From NCBI RefSeq assembly GCF_031755915.1, contig NC_083379.1:45516001-45580000 (forward strand): 64,000 nt of DNA, read 5' to 3'. The stretch is from Ziziphus jujuba. Its lineage: Eukaryota; Streptophyta; Magnoliopsida; Rosales; Rhamnaceae. This document shows, piece after piece, positions 25,790 to 38,800 of this stretch. The notes beneath the pieces are model-generated. The model was not told where the DNA came from. It saw only the letters and a program-made list of their open reading frames with translations, and made no database searches. Each line of letters opens with the position of its first letter. The stretch's first letter is position 1. The translations under genes were made by a program, and so were the position numbers.

Positions 25790-26321
25790 CTCAATGTCTC
25801 TAAACTCTTTCTTGATACTGCTACCAACTAAAGTACTAAACCCAACAAAAAAAATCTTATAGCCAAAAATGTAACTTTTTGAACCTTAATTCAAAAAAAA
25901 AAAAAAAGAAAAAAAAAAAACTTCGTTCTAAAACAGGATTTCAAACTGTTAGAAAAGAAAAGCTTCAAAATGTTAAGAAGGGTGTTGTTGGATTTTTCAT
26001 CCCTTGATTGACATGCAAGAAAAGATTGTGATACAAAAAGAGATAAAAAGGAGATTTTCTAAAAGTGTTATTTTCTTTCTTGCAAGTCAAAACTTTGGCG
26101 GTAATTTCGAAATGTTAAAAAATTGTGTTGAATCTCATTTGTAATTGAGGATGTAATATAGGATCTAAACCGCTACTCTGGGGCGTGGGATTGGAGATTC
26201 TGACCAAGTCGAGGACAACGGGGCTTTTTGTTTTAAGTTACCAACCGTTGCCAGTTTGTGTGACCGTTGCTTCTATATTTGGTAAAGTCAAAAGGGCCAA
26301 TATTCAACACTCAGTTTTTAG

Positions 26322-26355
<34 letters not shown>

Positions 26356-27783
26356 GAAAGAGAGAATTTAGTCAAACTCAATTTTGGCGCCCCTTAATTC
26401 TCAACTGTATCAAATAATGAAATCAACCATAAATAATAATAATAATAATAAGAAGCAAACAAACAAAGGATCCTCATTCTTTTATTTGGGCTATACAGTG
26501 TTTGATACCCGAACCTGTGAAACCCAAACCCGAACCTGTCCCACCTTTCTTGTCAACCGGGTTATCCTCTACCTAACCACGCTGGGTACGCTGGGAACTC
26601 AAACCCGATTTCATATATATATATATATATATAGAGGGAGAGGAGTAGGCTACGGTGTAATCTATCTATATGTCTCCATCAAAATAGATCTTTTTTAAAA
26701 AAAATATTAATTTTGTTCTAATTTTGATATGTATTCATGTACAAACGGATCGCATTGTAATTTTTTTATAAATATATATATATATATATTTTTATATATA
26801 AGTAAAATTCTAGTTTTGTCCGCTTCAAAATATATATATATATATATATATTTTTTTATTCGGGAGTTTATTATTTTTTTTGAAGAAGTATAATTTAGTT
26901 AGGGTGCTATAGCACATGTACATACGCAAAATTATTTCTTTTCTTTTTTCAAAGATTTTTTACCAGATTTTTACAAGATTTTTTCTTGTAAAATAAGCTC
27001 TTTGACCAAATTTTGTTAAAATTAATTTGGTAAAGAATGTAAACAAAATGCTGTTGAAAAGCAGAATTGGCTATTGTCCGATCAATTAGACAGGTTAAAC
27101 ATAACCAATCAATAATTCTTTTTTATATATACAATTCACAGAGAGAGAGAGAGAGAGAAGAAGAAAAGAAGAAGAAGAAGAAAAAAAAAACAGAAAACAA
27201 AAAACAGCTGTAAAGACCAAATTTCCTTCTCATTCATCAAGTGATAGAAAAAAAAAAAAAAAAAAAAAGGAATCTAGAAGAATGATACTAATAATGGTTA
27301 ACACATGCATAGACACAAAAATGCCACCAAAAAAAAAAAAAAAAAAAAAGAAGAAGAAGAAGAAGAAAAAGAAACCAACATGTTCTCCACAACAAATAAA
27401 AAAGGGGGGGTGAAGATACTATAATTATACTTGTTTGTGCAGAAGCCAGATCTAAACTGTGTAGAAAACGAATTTAAAATAACCACCACCAGAAAAGTAT
27501 GAAAGATAGAAGGAAAGGAGTGGTCTGGTTCATACTTGAAATAATATGCATATTTTATTAGTTGCAAAATTAAAAAAGGTCGGGTTTGGGTACCCGAACC
27601 TGAACCCAAAACCCACTTCGTTCATTAATACCTGCCCCGGTGGTTTCATTGCCATGTTTATTTTTAATGCATATCCGATTAGCTCATTTAAAGTATTTAT
27701 GTTTTCTACAATGTTCTTCAGATTCTCTTCCATCATATATATATATATATATAGATAGATAGATAGATATAAGAAACAAATTC
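25790..27783. other. Spacer between PDR copies 1 and 2, including the copy 1 promoter region
   Basis: Holds the upstream region of PDR copy 1, poly-A and (TA)n tracts (about 26,323-26,353, 26,612-26,632, 26,830-26,851), a GA-rich run near 27,141-27,180, and two patches with GGGTTTGGGTACCCGAACC-type sequence (about 26,500-26,610 and 27,575-27,640). Such patches are common in degenerate plant repeats. No gene is supported. Confidence 0.5.
26005..26035 (-). promoter_or_regulatory. Upstream block shared by the PDR paralogues (copy 1 version)
   Basis: About 220-245 bp upstream of the ATG the plus strand reads GACATGCAAGAAAAGATTGT. The same word, with few changes, sits at a similar distance upstream of the other three PDR genes, where most surrounding upstream sequence has diverged. 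It is a candidate core-promoter or transcription-start region. No TATA box is evident in this copy. Confidence 0.4.
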
Positions 27784-30700
27784 CTATCGCTTTTGAAAAT
27801 TAAATGCCTTAATGGCATAGGCAAAGATGAATGCAAAAAGCACCGTAAAACTAACAATTACAGCTGCAACTACTCCCAGAAAGTCATGTTTGAATCCAAG
27901 ATATCTGTTCACAAAGTCTTCTACTGTTTCATCTGTCTCAAGGGTCTCCTTCATATCTCCAAACTGTGATGCAACCAATCCATACAAGGTCCATGCTACC
28001 GGACATACCCAATAGTACCATCTCCACCATATAGGGATCCTTTGTCATTGCCATTGCCAATTTGGTATCCAAGTCAGGAGACCAAAGTCAAAATAAAATA
28101 AAAATAAAAATAAAAAAACAATTGGTTAGAATTAATTAACACAAAAATGTTTACGGAGCAGAAACTAGTCGAGCAAGGGGTAACAAAAAGTCTTACAGTT
28201 CGCGGGATTATGAATCCTGAAAAGAGATTCCATAATCCGTAAAATACATTAGAAACAACGAGTGCAATGTGCTGGTTTGGTGTCACGGCCACCATCATCA
28301 TGCCATAAAAGGTGAAGTACAGCAATGTGAAATACATGAAGAACAGATACCAAAAGAATTTGGCAGCTGTCCATTCAAATCCCGTCATTGCATACACAAT
28401 GATGCCATAGACTACACACTGTGAAAAGATATATGGAATCTCAATCGTTACCTGTCACAAGGATATGGAAAATCTAAGTAAATCTCATTGGAAGTTTCAA
28501 TCTGAAATGGAAATTTAAACATTAGATTTCTCTAATATTAGTTACCTGTGCAAATGCATATGGCAAGTCTGAATACATTCCAGCAGCTTTTTCTCTGTAG
28601 AAGACTGTTCTTTCAATGGCAATTACAGGTTGCACTGACGCAGCATTTTGGAAGCCAACAAAGAGAACAGCAGTATACATAGATCCCATTGCATTTATCA
28701 AATCTTGTTGCCTTCTCCTGCATTTGGTGAAAAAAAAGAAAATGTAAGTAAAATGCATAGGAAATTGAATGTTTTTAACAGAAAATTTTCTTAACAGAGT
28801 TTAGTTCATCATTTTTTTGTGTATTTGCCAGCATATTTCATGTTTTTTCCAACAAATATGAACATCACATAATTTGCTAACCTTTTGGAGCCCAGGTCCC
28901 AGAACACAGTTCCAAACATCAATGCTAAGAAAGTGGTGAAGAGAAATCGTACAGCAGTGTAAGTTGGGTTGCGCCAGTAAGACAGACGTTGTTTCCAAAA
29001 GCAAGTCATATATTGGGTTAGAAATGATTGTGAGTATTTGGTGGGAAAATAGAGATCCCTTGAACCTGGAGCAGGGCTGCTCAGTTCTTTAATAAGTTGC
29101 TTGTTTCTCCTGAACCATATCCCATGCATAAGTAGAAGTTTTATCACTCAAATAATTTTAGCTACATAATCATGATATAGATTTTACACAATTTTTCTCT
29201 TGTGATCAAACTAACCAGTATAGTTCTGAATTTTTGTATACATTAGCAAAGTCAATTCCTAGAACCATTTCTTGTGCTGAAGAAGCAACTTCCAGCATCC
29301 AAGTTGCTGGATTATGGCCGTCATTTATTTTGCTGACTCCTTCTATTCCCTTTCATAACATGAAATTACACAAATTTGTGAGTTCATTAGAATTACTGAA
29401 GACTAGAGTATGCAGGGAGACCTTTAAGTTTATGGTAAATTTCAAATTAAGTTGAATTTCAGATTACGGCTATACTTCACTACATCATACCTCAAAATAC
29501 TTGATTAGATGGCAAGAATGGTGACCCAATGGCCCAACATATATTTCTTGTCCTCCATGCTTCATTAGGAATACCTGCAAAAAACTTTTGTATGTATAAC
29601 ATTCCAACATTTGTCTAAAATCCACAAATAAGCATCAGCTCTTCTCTACTATCAAAATTCTTCACCTCATCAAAAGCTTCGAATATGTCAATGCTTGGCT
29701 GATGAATGGTGCACACAACCGTTCTTCCAGTATCCACAGTGTTCCTAACTGTTCTCATGACAATTGCAGCAGCTCTTGCATCTAATCCTGAAGTTGGCTC
29801 ATCCATGAAAATTATAGAGGGATTAGCCACTAACTCAACAGCAATTGTTAACCTTTTCCGCTGCTCAGTTGAGAGACCATTGACACCAGGAAATCCAACT
29901 AGTGCTTGCCTCAATGAGTTGAGTTCCACCAGCTCCATCACTTCTTCGATGAACATCTGTATCCATATGTGATCATTGATTAATTAACAATACAAAAATT
30001 TCTCTGCCACTCAAGCTGTTATGAATGTCACTGAGCCCAAAACAGATTTAATTTCAGATACTAACCTTTATGGTCTCAGAATCAACTTCTGATGGTAAAC
30101 GGAGCCAGGCTGAGTAGAGCAAGGACTCATATACAGTAACATGTGGTGAGTGGATGTCATTTTGCTCACAGTATCCTGAAATTCGTGCAAATGTTTCTTG
30201 CTTCTTAGGGTATCCAGAAATTCTGATATCTCCATTAATATATCCACCAGTTTTCCTACCAGCCAGGACATCCATCAAAGTTGTTTTACCAGCGCCACTA
30301 ACTCCCATTAAAGCAGTTAAAACACCGGGCCTGAAAGTGCCACTCAAGCCCTTCAGGAGAACCAATCTATCCTCTACAACACCCTGACACTTCATTTCCT
30401 GCAAGTTTGGTTCAAAATTCAAGCCATGTTATTTTGGAATGTATTTTGTTTTGAAGTTACTTAAATCAAAGAATACTAAGGTCACCTGAGGCATGTCCAC
30501 AGAATATACAACATTATCAAAGGTAACGGAATGTGGTTCAAATGGAAGAATCATTCCTTTTTTCTTATTATGAGTCCAAGTTTGGTGACTTGAGCTTCTT
30601 TCTCTTCGTGGTAATTGAATGGCTTCCCCAGCTCTGCCATTCTGGTTGTTGCTCTCATCTTCTGATTTGATGGATTTTGCCTTCCCAAATTCTGCAGCAT

Positions 30701-32290
30701 CACTTGAATGGCATTAGAAAATAGCCTCTTTATTGTTCATTAACAAAGTTTTATAGAGTTAATAGAGGTATGAACCATTTAGGCAAGTGAGTGAGAGAAC
30801 ATAACCAATGTTGAAAAGTAACACAAATCCAATGGATGCCCCCACACCAAGCCAATACCAATATGCATCCGTAAAGAACCCATGGCTCCTCAAAACTTCA
30901 ATTCCTAGAGGTTCAGTAGAGTTTGGCAGGATCTTTTTACAGGAAAATAATTCAAACTTAAGATAATTGTTTATAGACAGACCACACAAAATACTAATTC
31001 AGAAAACTCACATGTCTCCAATTGTTTCCAAGGAACTCATTAACTAGTATTGCATTCTGGCCATACATCATAGGGGAAGCCCAGAAACCCCAAATCCACC
31101 ATTTCTTAATATCCTCTGTTGGCATTGTGATATAAAAAAATTAAAAATAAAAAAATAAAAAAAGAGTGAAGAAGGATTAATTAGTTTCTGCTGCAAGAAA
31201 AAAAAAAAAAATCTTAAATGACTTTTTAAACTTATTAAACTGTACCTCTAGAGAGCACATAGCCACCCAATACAAAAAGTGCCAGAAAGGCAAAGGACCC
31301 AAACGTGTTTGCAACAATCATGTTCCTACTCAATGCTGCAATCAATCGGAACAATGCAGAAGCCATCTGGTTCACACATAACAGCAGAAGATATTGCCTA
31401 AATAACCTGCATAATCTGTAACCTTGGTGAAGATTGAACATGCAAAAGAAACCTTTGAGTTTGCAGCAACTAAAAAGTTTTTAGTTGGTTACCTTTCAAC
31501 ATTTGGATCAAACCCAATTACGTAGTATGTAAGGAAAACCCAAACTGCAACCTCTAGAAATGTGATAGGAATCTTGACAATCCATGTTGGAAGAGCATAT
31601 GCCCATGAAGGGTAGAACAGGAGGTCCCTCTGCTTGTAGAAGACTGACAGCTTGGCAATGGTCATGGAAAGCTCTGCCATTCCATTAAACATTGTTACAA
31701 TCATAGAGAAGAACAAAGCACCAGCATAAATTTCTCCATCCTCAATAGAATTGTGATGCATCTTGATTCTTAAGAAGAGTGTCATTGTAATCAGTGCCAT
31801 CACTGCAATCTAGAAGCAGGGAAATATACAAGTAAGAAATACAAATATTTGATTATCAAAAATTCCTATTAGAATTAAAACACAGTAAGAGAAACCCACT
31901 TGTGAAAGCTTGAAGATGTAAACAAAAGAGTTCCTCTTCATAAGCAAGTATTCTCTTGAGATACAAGCTCTTAAGAGCTCCTTCTTATTTACTCCATAAA
32001 ATTTGGTTGTCAAAGCAGCTGGGTGGTTCTTGCTCTTGTCAAATGGAGTTGCAAGCTCATCTCCTACTTTCTGTCCCACATGGAATGTTTGGAAAGCTTC
32101 GGCAAATTCCTTAACTGTGACAAAACTGTAAGGCTCCTCTTTCCGTAACCAATACTGCTCCTGATCTTTTCTTGATATTACCTATGAAGAATCAATTATG
32201 CATGAACAAATGGCAAACCATAGGTAGTGTTCATCTTTCTGTACGTAGGAATAATTTAGATTAAAACAAACGAGAAAAACGAACTAAATC

Positions 32291-32338
<48 letters not shown>

Positions 32339-35180
32339 TACCTCTTGAAGAAAATCAGCAATCCCTTTCCTCTCAGGACACTTAAAACCAATAGATTCAA
32401 AAAAATCAAGAACTTCTTCCCGTGGACCCTGGTACACAATCTGACCATCAGAGAGGAGAATCACATTATCAAAAAGATTATAAGTCTCTGGTGCAGGCTG
32501 GAGTAGTGAGATGACAGCAGTTCCTTGAAAAATATGAACAAGATGCTTGAGCGACTTCACGATTTGATAAGTCGTCGAGCTGTCCAAACCAGTTGATATT
32601 TCATCCATGAACAGCGCCTTTGTTGGTCCAACAAGCATCTCCCCTATGATTGAATTATTAGAAACAGATAAATCATTATATTTGTAGGGTAGAAAATAAT
32701 TTACTTGTGCATTTATGTTAGTAATCGAGTTCTTTACCTGTTGTAACACGCTTCCTCTGTCCTCCAGATATTCCCCTTAACATTTCATCCCCAACTATGG
32801 TATCAGCACAGACTTCCAATCCCAAAACCTGTAATCGATCTCGTTCTAAATGATAAAGAAATTCAAGGAAATTGTTTGATTCTTTCTCAAAGAATGTATT
32901 TCCATCATGTATACTTTTCAGTGATGTTTACCTTCAGAATATAATCAGTCACCACACTTGTCTTTTGACCTTCTATTGCTGCTGCCTACAGTAGCACAAG
33001 ACAATAAATAGAACCATGTAAAATTGTTAAGGACATGAAGGAAGTTCCATGCTTGGAATAAAGCACTACATTATTGTGTAAAAAGAAAAAAAAAAAAAAA
33101 AAAAGGATACATGATCACTAATTTGCCCATCTAGTCCAGCATTGTTGAGAAATAAATCTACGCATTTCCTTCCCATACTCGTGAAATCATAAAAATTGAA
33201 TTAGCTTCTTTCTCACCTTCATGTAGATATCAACATCTGGATCAGGCTTGATATTAGCTGCTCTCTCTCTTCTAGACAACTCTGCCAGCATATCTGCACA
33301 TTGTCAAATAAAAGAATGAGTTTAGTCATATGCTTTATATAGAAATTAAGATCAGCAGGCTTTGTACATATCCTGAAAGTCATATTTTTGTAATCTGCAG
33401 AAGAGAGATTGGTAGACGGCACCTACCATATCTGGTTCCGACTCCTTGGCATCTAGCAGAGAAAGCCAATGTTTCCCTTACAGTCATTTCTCCAATGTGG
33501 ACATCATGTTGACTGATGTAGGCAGCAGTTCTCTGAGGTATAAACTCATTCATGTCATGCCCATTATAAGTCACCCTTCCAGCTAACTGATCCATGAATT
33601 TATGGTTTTTCCAAATTAGAGAATACAGATTATATATATAATCAGATGAAATACACAATGCTATTATTGGAAAATTGTAAGTTATAAATCCACCTCTAAT
33701 TCGGGGTCAAGCTTTCCCGCCAAAGCTAACAAGAATGTGGTCTTACCAGAACTTGGAGGACCCAATAGCAATGTCATTCTGGATTTGTCATATCAAAAAT
33801 GAAAAATTGATTAATCTAATTTGATTTAAGAACAAAAATAAATAAATAAACCAATAAATAAATATATACATATATACATATATTTATTTTATTTTATAGA
33901 GAAGTGGAATAAATGAGCCCTTTTGCTCACCTGCCTGGCTTTACGATTCCACTAACATCTTGAAGAATAGAAATATGTTTCTTTCTACTTGGAAGAATAT
34001 GAAGATAATTCAAGAAACTCTTCAAAATCAATGTTAACAGAGTACAATGTGAGAACTAATATTCAAATAAAATAAAATAAAAAAGAAAGAAAATTGTGCA
34101 ATGCAGTGCAGTGATGGTCAGTATTAGAATGATTGTTTTTACCTCAAGTATGTTAACAGAGAAGTTGATGAAGGTAGGTAAAGCTCTGCTTCCAACATGA
34201 GTTTCTGCTTCTACTTTCAGATGCTCATATCGCACTTCTATTGTTGGAAGATCAATTCCAACTCTGAGATTTTCAAAAATGACCCATATATTTCTGTTAG
34301 CTAAATAATAATAATGATAATAATAATAGCCCATACATTCACTTGCAAAAATAACCTACTTTCTTCTATTATGTTTGAAACAGTGATATACTTTTTAGCA
34401 ATGTCACCTCAAACTAACATTTTATTATATGAAATATTTTGTTTAATTTTAAAGAATTTTACCATATAGATTCATGTAGACAAATCGCATAGATTAAATG
34501 TAATAATTAAATCAATATACATATCTATACCATAAACCATTGCTTCAATTTTTTATTTATTTTTTTTTTGTTTTTTTGGTAAATATCTATGCCATTGCTA
34601 CATATAAATTTTACTTATAACTCCTGCGGCCAATAGATCAAAGCCTCAAACTCCATGAAAATAATAATTATTATAATAATAATGAATTATATCAAGATAA
34701 GTACATGCATTGATTTGTAATTATTTAGAAAAAAGAAAAATTGCTTCCCCTGTTTGGTTACCACAAAATTTGACAAGAATAACCAGAAAATCTTTCCTTA
34801 TTTGCTTTTAGAAATGTAAATGAGATTGGGGAGGAGAGAATTAAGTCTTGCCTATCAATACGATTCTTGAGCTTGAGCAAGAAATTCTCATTATCTGCCT
34901 CTGCAACTTTAAATAACCTCTCCATCAACTCCTTCCTTTCTTGAAGTCCGAGATTACTTACATCAATTTCACTCGCTTTGCTGTGTGAATTAGTGAGTAT
35001 ACCTTTTCTAAGACGCTCATAAGTAGGAAGCTTCTGCAGAGCACCCCATTTAAGAGCTTCTTCATCGTCTTCTTCATCTCGTGATGACCTCGAGAACGCC
35101 TCAAAGCCATTGTTCCTCCATGTGGAAGAGTTGTTTCTTCTGTAACTACTTCTGGCTCTATAAGGATCACTGCTCGCCAT
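27784..35180 (-). CDS. PDR-type ABCG transporter with lost last splice acceptor (PDR copy 2)
   Basis: Same 23-exon plan as its neighbours: 34852-35180, 34143-34263, 33931-34019, 33694-33778, 33427-33586, 33217-33293, 32932-32985, 32738-32828, 32342-32643, 31900-32181, 31493-31809, 31246-31406, 31012-31115, 30776-30932, 30486-30691, 30066-30398, 29666-29956, 29491-29574, 29216-29349, 28882-29109, 28546-28717, 28197-28451 and ancestral last exon 27784-28041; 1429 aa if normally spliced. Both Walker A motifs, both Walker B motifs and SGGQRKR are intact. Two splice anomalies: the acceptor of the last exon reads CAA where the three paralogues have CAG, and intron 1 begins GC instead of GT. Using the next AG, 2 nt downstream, would shift frame, replacing the last 85 or so residues (final membrane segment and FNFQKR) by about 33 unrelated ones. 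The exon 19 donor change also turns a conserved Arg codon into Trp. The start was taken at ATG 35178-35180 (MASSDPY). It may be an early pseudogene. Confidence 0.85.
28039..28044 (-). other. Mutated splice acceptor of the last exon, PDR copy 2
   Basis: Reading the minus strand, copies 1, 3 and 4 have GACAG before AGGATCCC. Here the same place reads GACAAAGGATCCC, so the intron-terminal G (complement of 28,042) is A. The only nearby AG is 2 nt downstream (28,041-28,040), out of frame. No other AG occurs in the roughly 35 nt upstream. Confidence 0.85.
32293..32335. repeat. (TA)n microsatellite beside an exon donor in PDR copy 2
   Basis: About 43 bp of pure TA starts a few bases downstream (transcript sense) of the GAG|GTAAAC donor of the Walker-B exon 9. 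At the same place copies 3 and 4 have only short, non-repetitive AT-rich sequence, so the expansion is specific to this gene. Confidence 0.75.
34850..34853 (-). other. GC-type splice donor of intron 1, PDR copy 2
   Basis: The exon 1 end reads ATTGATAG|GCAAGA; copies 3 and 4 have ATTGATAG|GTAAGA. The flanking AG|GCAAG context is that of functional GC-AG introns, so splicing may still work, perhaps less efficiently. Confidence 0.8.
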
Positions 35181-35414
35181 TTTCAATCCCACTGAAGCTT
35201 AATACTGCTATACAACTTAAAACCCATCAATCTTTTTATATCAAAACTCTCATGGCCAAAAAAGAACTAGTTTGGTCCAGCAACAACCGCTAAACCGCTA
35301 AACCAAAACTCTGTTTCGGTTCTGCAACAAGTACTAAATGCCCACGAAAACCCGGAACTCTTTCTCTTGAAATTTTAAAGTATGTAAACGAGATTTTAAC
35401 AAATGGAAACTTTC

Positions 35415-35445
35415 CTGGATGACATGCAGGAAAAGATTAGAGAAA
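35415..35445 (-). promoter_or_regulatory. Upstream block shared by the PDR paralogues (copy 2 version)
   Basis: The plus strand reads GATGACATGCAGGAAAAGAT about 240 bp upstream of the ATG, matching the block found upstream of the other three PDR genes. The adjoining TATATATA seen in copies 3 and 4 is absent. Candidate core promoter, weak evidence. Confidence 0.35.
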
Positions 35446-35489
35446 GTGAAGCACCGTATCTGAACTTATTTAATGCCTATCTGATTCTG

Positions 35490-35668
35490 CTTTGAACAAA
35501 GCACCACGCAATAAAAAGACTGTTTTTTTGAACAGTGTTGTGTATCTGCTTCAGCTTTGAACAATGTACCTTGCAATAAAAGATTATGTTCTTGAAAAAT
35601 GTTGCATATCTGATGCTTTGAACAATGTACCATGCAATCAAAGATTGTTTTATTGAACAATGTGTATT
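35490..35668. repeat. Three-copy tandem repeat, unit about 60-65 bp
   Basis: Repeat starts near 35,490, 35,555 and 35,615, each opening CTTTGAACAA, followed by a GCAATAAAA-like word and a TTGAACA/TTGAAAA-TGTTG word. It lies immediately outside the left edge of the large segmental duplication. Confidence 0.7.
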
Positions 35669-35891
35669 ACTACAGATTCTCATGCTTCACATGTATATCC
35701 CATTAAGTACCAAATCTACTGGGATTAAGAAATGACAGAATACTTTTCACCCTCTTGTGGTCAACTTTAAAAGTTTATATGGACAATGTACAAGTACATA
35801 TTGGACCCGGTTGATATACCACTTATAGTACATATAAAAAAAATATAAAAAAGAAAGTAACAAATATAAACAAAAAATAAAAAATAAAATT

Positions 35892-38800
35892 CTATCGCCT
35901 TTGAAAATTAAACGCCTTAATGGCAAAGGCAAAGATGAATGCAAAAAGCACTGTAAAACCAACAATCACAGCTGCAACCACACCCAAGAAGTCATGTTTG
36001 AATCCAAAATATCTTCTCAAAAAGTCTTCTACACTTTCATCTGTGTCACCAAAGGTGTCCTTAATATCTCCAAACTGTGCTGCAACCATTCCATACAAAG
36101 TCCATGCCACAGGGCACGCCCAGTAGTACCATCTCCACCATACGGGGATCCTCTGTCATTGCCAATTAGGTAGCCAAACCAAAGAGACCAAGAAAAAGGG
36201 AAAAAGTGTTAGTATTAATGAACACAAAACGTTTATGGAGCACAAACTAATGAAAGACACATAAAACTCTTACGGGTCGTGGGATTATGTATCCTGAGAA
36301 TAGATTAAACATTCCGTAAAATGCAGAAGAAATAATGGAGGCAATATGGTGGTTTGGTGACACAGCCACAGCCATCATGCCATAGAAGGTGAAGTACAGC
36401 AATGTGAAGTACATGAAGAACAGATACCAAAAGAATTTGGCGGCTGTCCATTCGAATCCAATCATTGCGTACACTATCAAACCGTAGACTACAGCTTGTG
36501 AAAAGACATATGGAATCTCAATCATCGCCTGTCAAAGAATATCAAAATAAAATTAAAAAACAAAGATAGAAAATTAAAAAATATAATGATTTATGCAATG
36601 CCATTTACCTGTGCAAATGCATATGGCAAGTCTGAATACATCCCAGCAGCTTTTTCTCTGTAGAAAACTGTTCTTTCAATGGCAACTACTGGTTGCACTG
36701 ATGAAGCATTTTGGACTCCAAGGAAGAGAACAGAAGCATACATAGATCCCATTGCATTCATCAGATCTTTTTGCTTGCTCCTGCATTTGGAAAAAATAAG
36801 TGTAAACAAAATGCAAAGGAAATTGATTAACATGGTTTAAACAAAAAAACATCACTAAATTTGCTCACCTCTTGGTGCCGAGGTCCCAGAACACAGTCCC
36901 GAACATCAATGCTATGACTGTGGTGAAGAGAAATCTTACAGCGGTGTAAGGTGGGTTGCGCCAGTAAGACAAACGTTGTTTCCAAAAGCAAGCTACACAT
37001 TGGGTGAGAAATGATCGTGAGTATCTGGTGGGGAAATGTAGGTCCTTCGACCCAGGTGCAGGGATGCTCAGTTCTTTAACAAGTTGCTTGTTTCTCCTGA
37101 AACCATATTCAATGCAAACGTTTCAGCAACAAGCTAGTTCAAGCTCATAATCATGGCAATGATATTTCATCATTTTTTCCTCTCAAAATTAGTAAATTAT
37201 TTCAACAATTCATGCTGTTTTCATGAGATGAACAAACTAACCTGTATAATTCTGAATTTCTGTACACCTCAGCAAAGTCAACTCCTAGAACCATTTCTTG
37301 AGCTGAACTAGAAACTTCCAACATCCAAGTTGCAGGATTATATCCATCTTTTATTTTACTGACGCCGTCAATTCCCTTTTGATCACACATGAGATGAACA
37401 TATTTGTGAGTTCATGAAAGTAATCAATCACCTTGAAGGTTATGGTAAATTTAAGATCTATTTGAACTTCAGATTAAGGTTATGGTTCACTACATTCATA
37501 CCTCAAAATACTTGATTAGATGGCAAGAATGGTGACCCAATGGCCCAACATATATTTCTTGTCCTCCACGTTTCATTAGGAATAGCTGAAACCAAGTTAT
37601 GTAAGTATCACAATTCAATGTATGCATCAAACCCACAAACAAGCATCACTCTTGTCTACTATCAAAATTCTCTACCTCATCAAAAGCTTCAAATATGTCG
37701 ATGCTTGGCTGATGGATGGTGCACACAACTGTTCTTCCAGTATCCACAGTGTTCCTAACAGTTCTCATGACAATTGCAGCAGCTCTTGCGTCTAGCCCTG
37801 AAGTAGGCTCATCCATGAATATTATAGAGGGATTGGCCACTAACTCCACTGCAATTGTTAACCTTTTCCGCTGCTCAGTTGAGAGACCATTGACACCAGG
37901 CAACCCAACTAGTGCTTGTCTCAGTGGGTTGAGTTCCACAAGCTCCATCACTTCCTCGATGAACATCTGCAACCATATGTAGGCATCAAATATCAACAAT
38001 AAAACATACAAAAGCTACTCAGACTTCATATTGGAAAACTTGCTCAGCTTGTCCAGAACAAGACTTTTAAATACTGAAATATATAGATTTAGTAAGAGCA
38101 TTGTTCAGCTTCTCTTTTCTTCAACTTCCTTGAGGTTGCCATGCTAGATAATTAAGTCAGCTTATAGATAAGAGATAAACAAAACTTTAAAAGAAGTTCA
38201 GAACTGCAGGTTGAGCTGAAGATAAACTTGACTGAACTGTTAAATTTGACATGTTCATCCCTAACCTGGCTTTCTACAGTTATGAACTCCATTAAGCCCA
38301 AAGAAAAAAAAAAAAAATATATATATATATATATATACACTAACCTTTCTTGTCTCAGAATCAACTTCTGTTGGTAATCGGAGCCAAGCTGAGTAGAGCA
38401 AGGACTCGTATACAGTAACATGCGGTGAGTGGATGTCATTTTGCTCACAATATCCAGAAATTCGTGCAAATGTTTCTTGCTTCTTAGGGTATCCAGAAAT
38501 TCTGATATCGCCATCAATATATCCACCAGTTTTCCTACCAGCCAGGACATCCATCAAAGTTGTTTTACCAGCACCACTAACTCCCATCAGAGCAGTTAAA
38601 ACACCTGGCCTAAAAGTGCCACTTACACCCTTCAGGAGAACCAATCTATCATCTGCAACACCCTGACTCCTCATTTCCTGCAGGTTTGGTTCAAAATTCA
38701 AGCCATGTTATTTTAGATTATATTTTGTTTCCAAGTTACTCTAATCGAAGAAAACTAAGGTCACCTGAGGCATGTCCACAGAATATACAACATCATCAAA

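Larger units (their letters stand above)
35181..35690. other. Upstream region of PDR copy 2 with a triple tandem repeat
   Basis: The first part (35,181-35,400) resembles the leader and upstream of PDR copies 3 and 4. From about 35,487 to 35,670 a unit of roughly 60-65 bp beginning CTTTGAACAA occurs three times (starts near 35,490, 35,555 and 35,615). The unit also contains a GCAATAAAAAGA / GCAATAAAAGATT word. No gene is supported; apparent open frames follow the repeat. Confidence 0.6.

Noticed and set aside
26490..27640. Transposon with ends at the two CCCGAACC-type patches
   Set aside because: The two patches do not form a clean inverted or direct terminal pair, and no target duplication is visible.
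31060..31110. Apparent 1-nt insertion in exon 13 of PDR copy 2
   Set aside because: Recounting gave the same 104-nt exon as in the paralogues and a normal frame; the first count was a reading slip.
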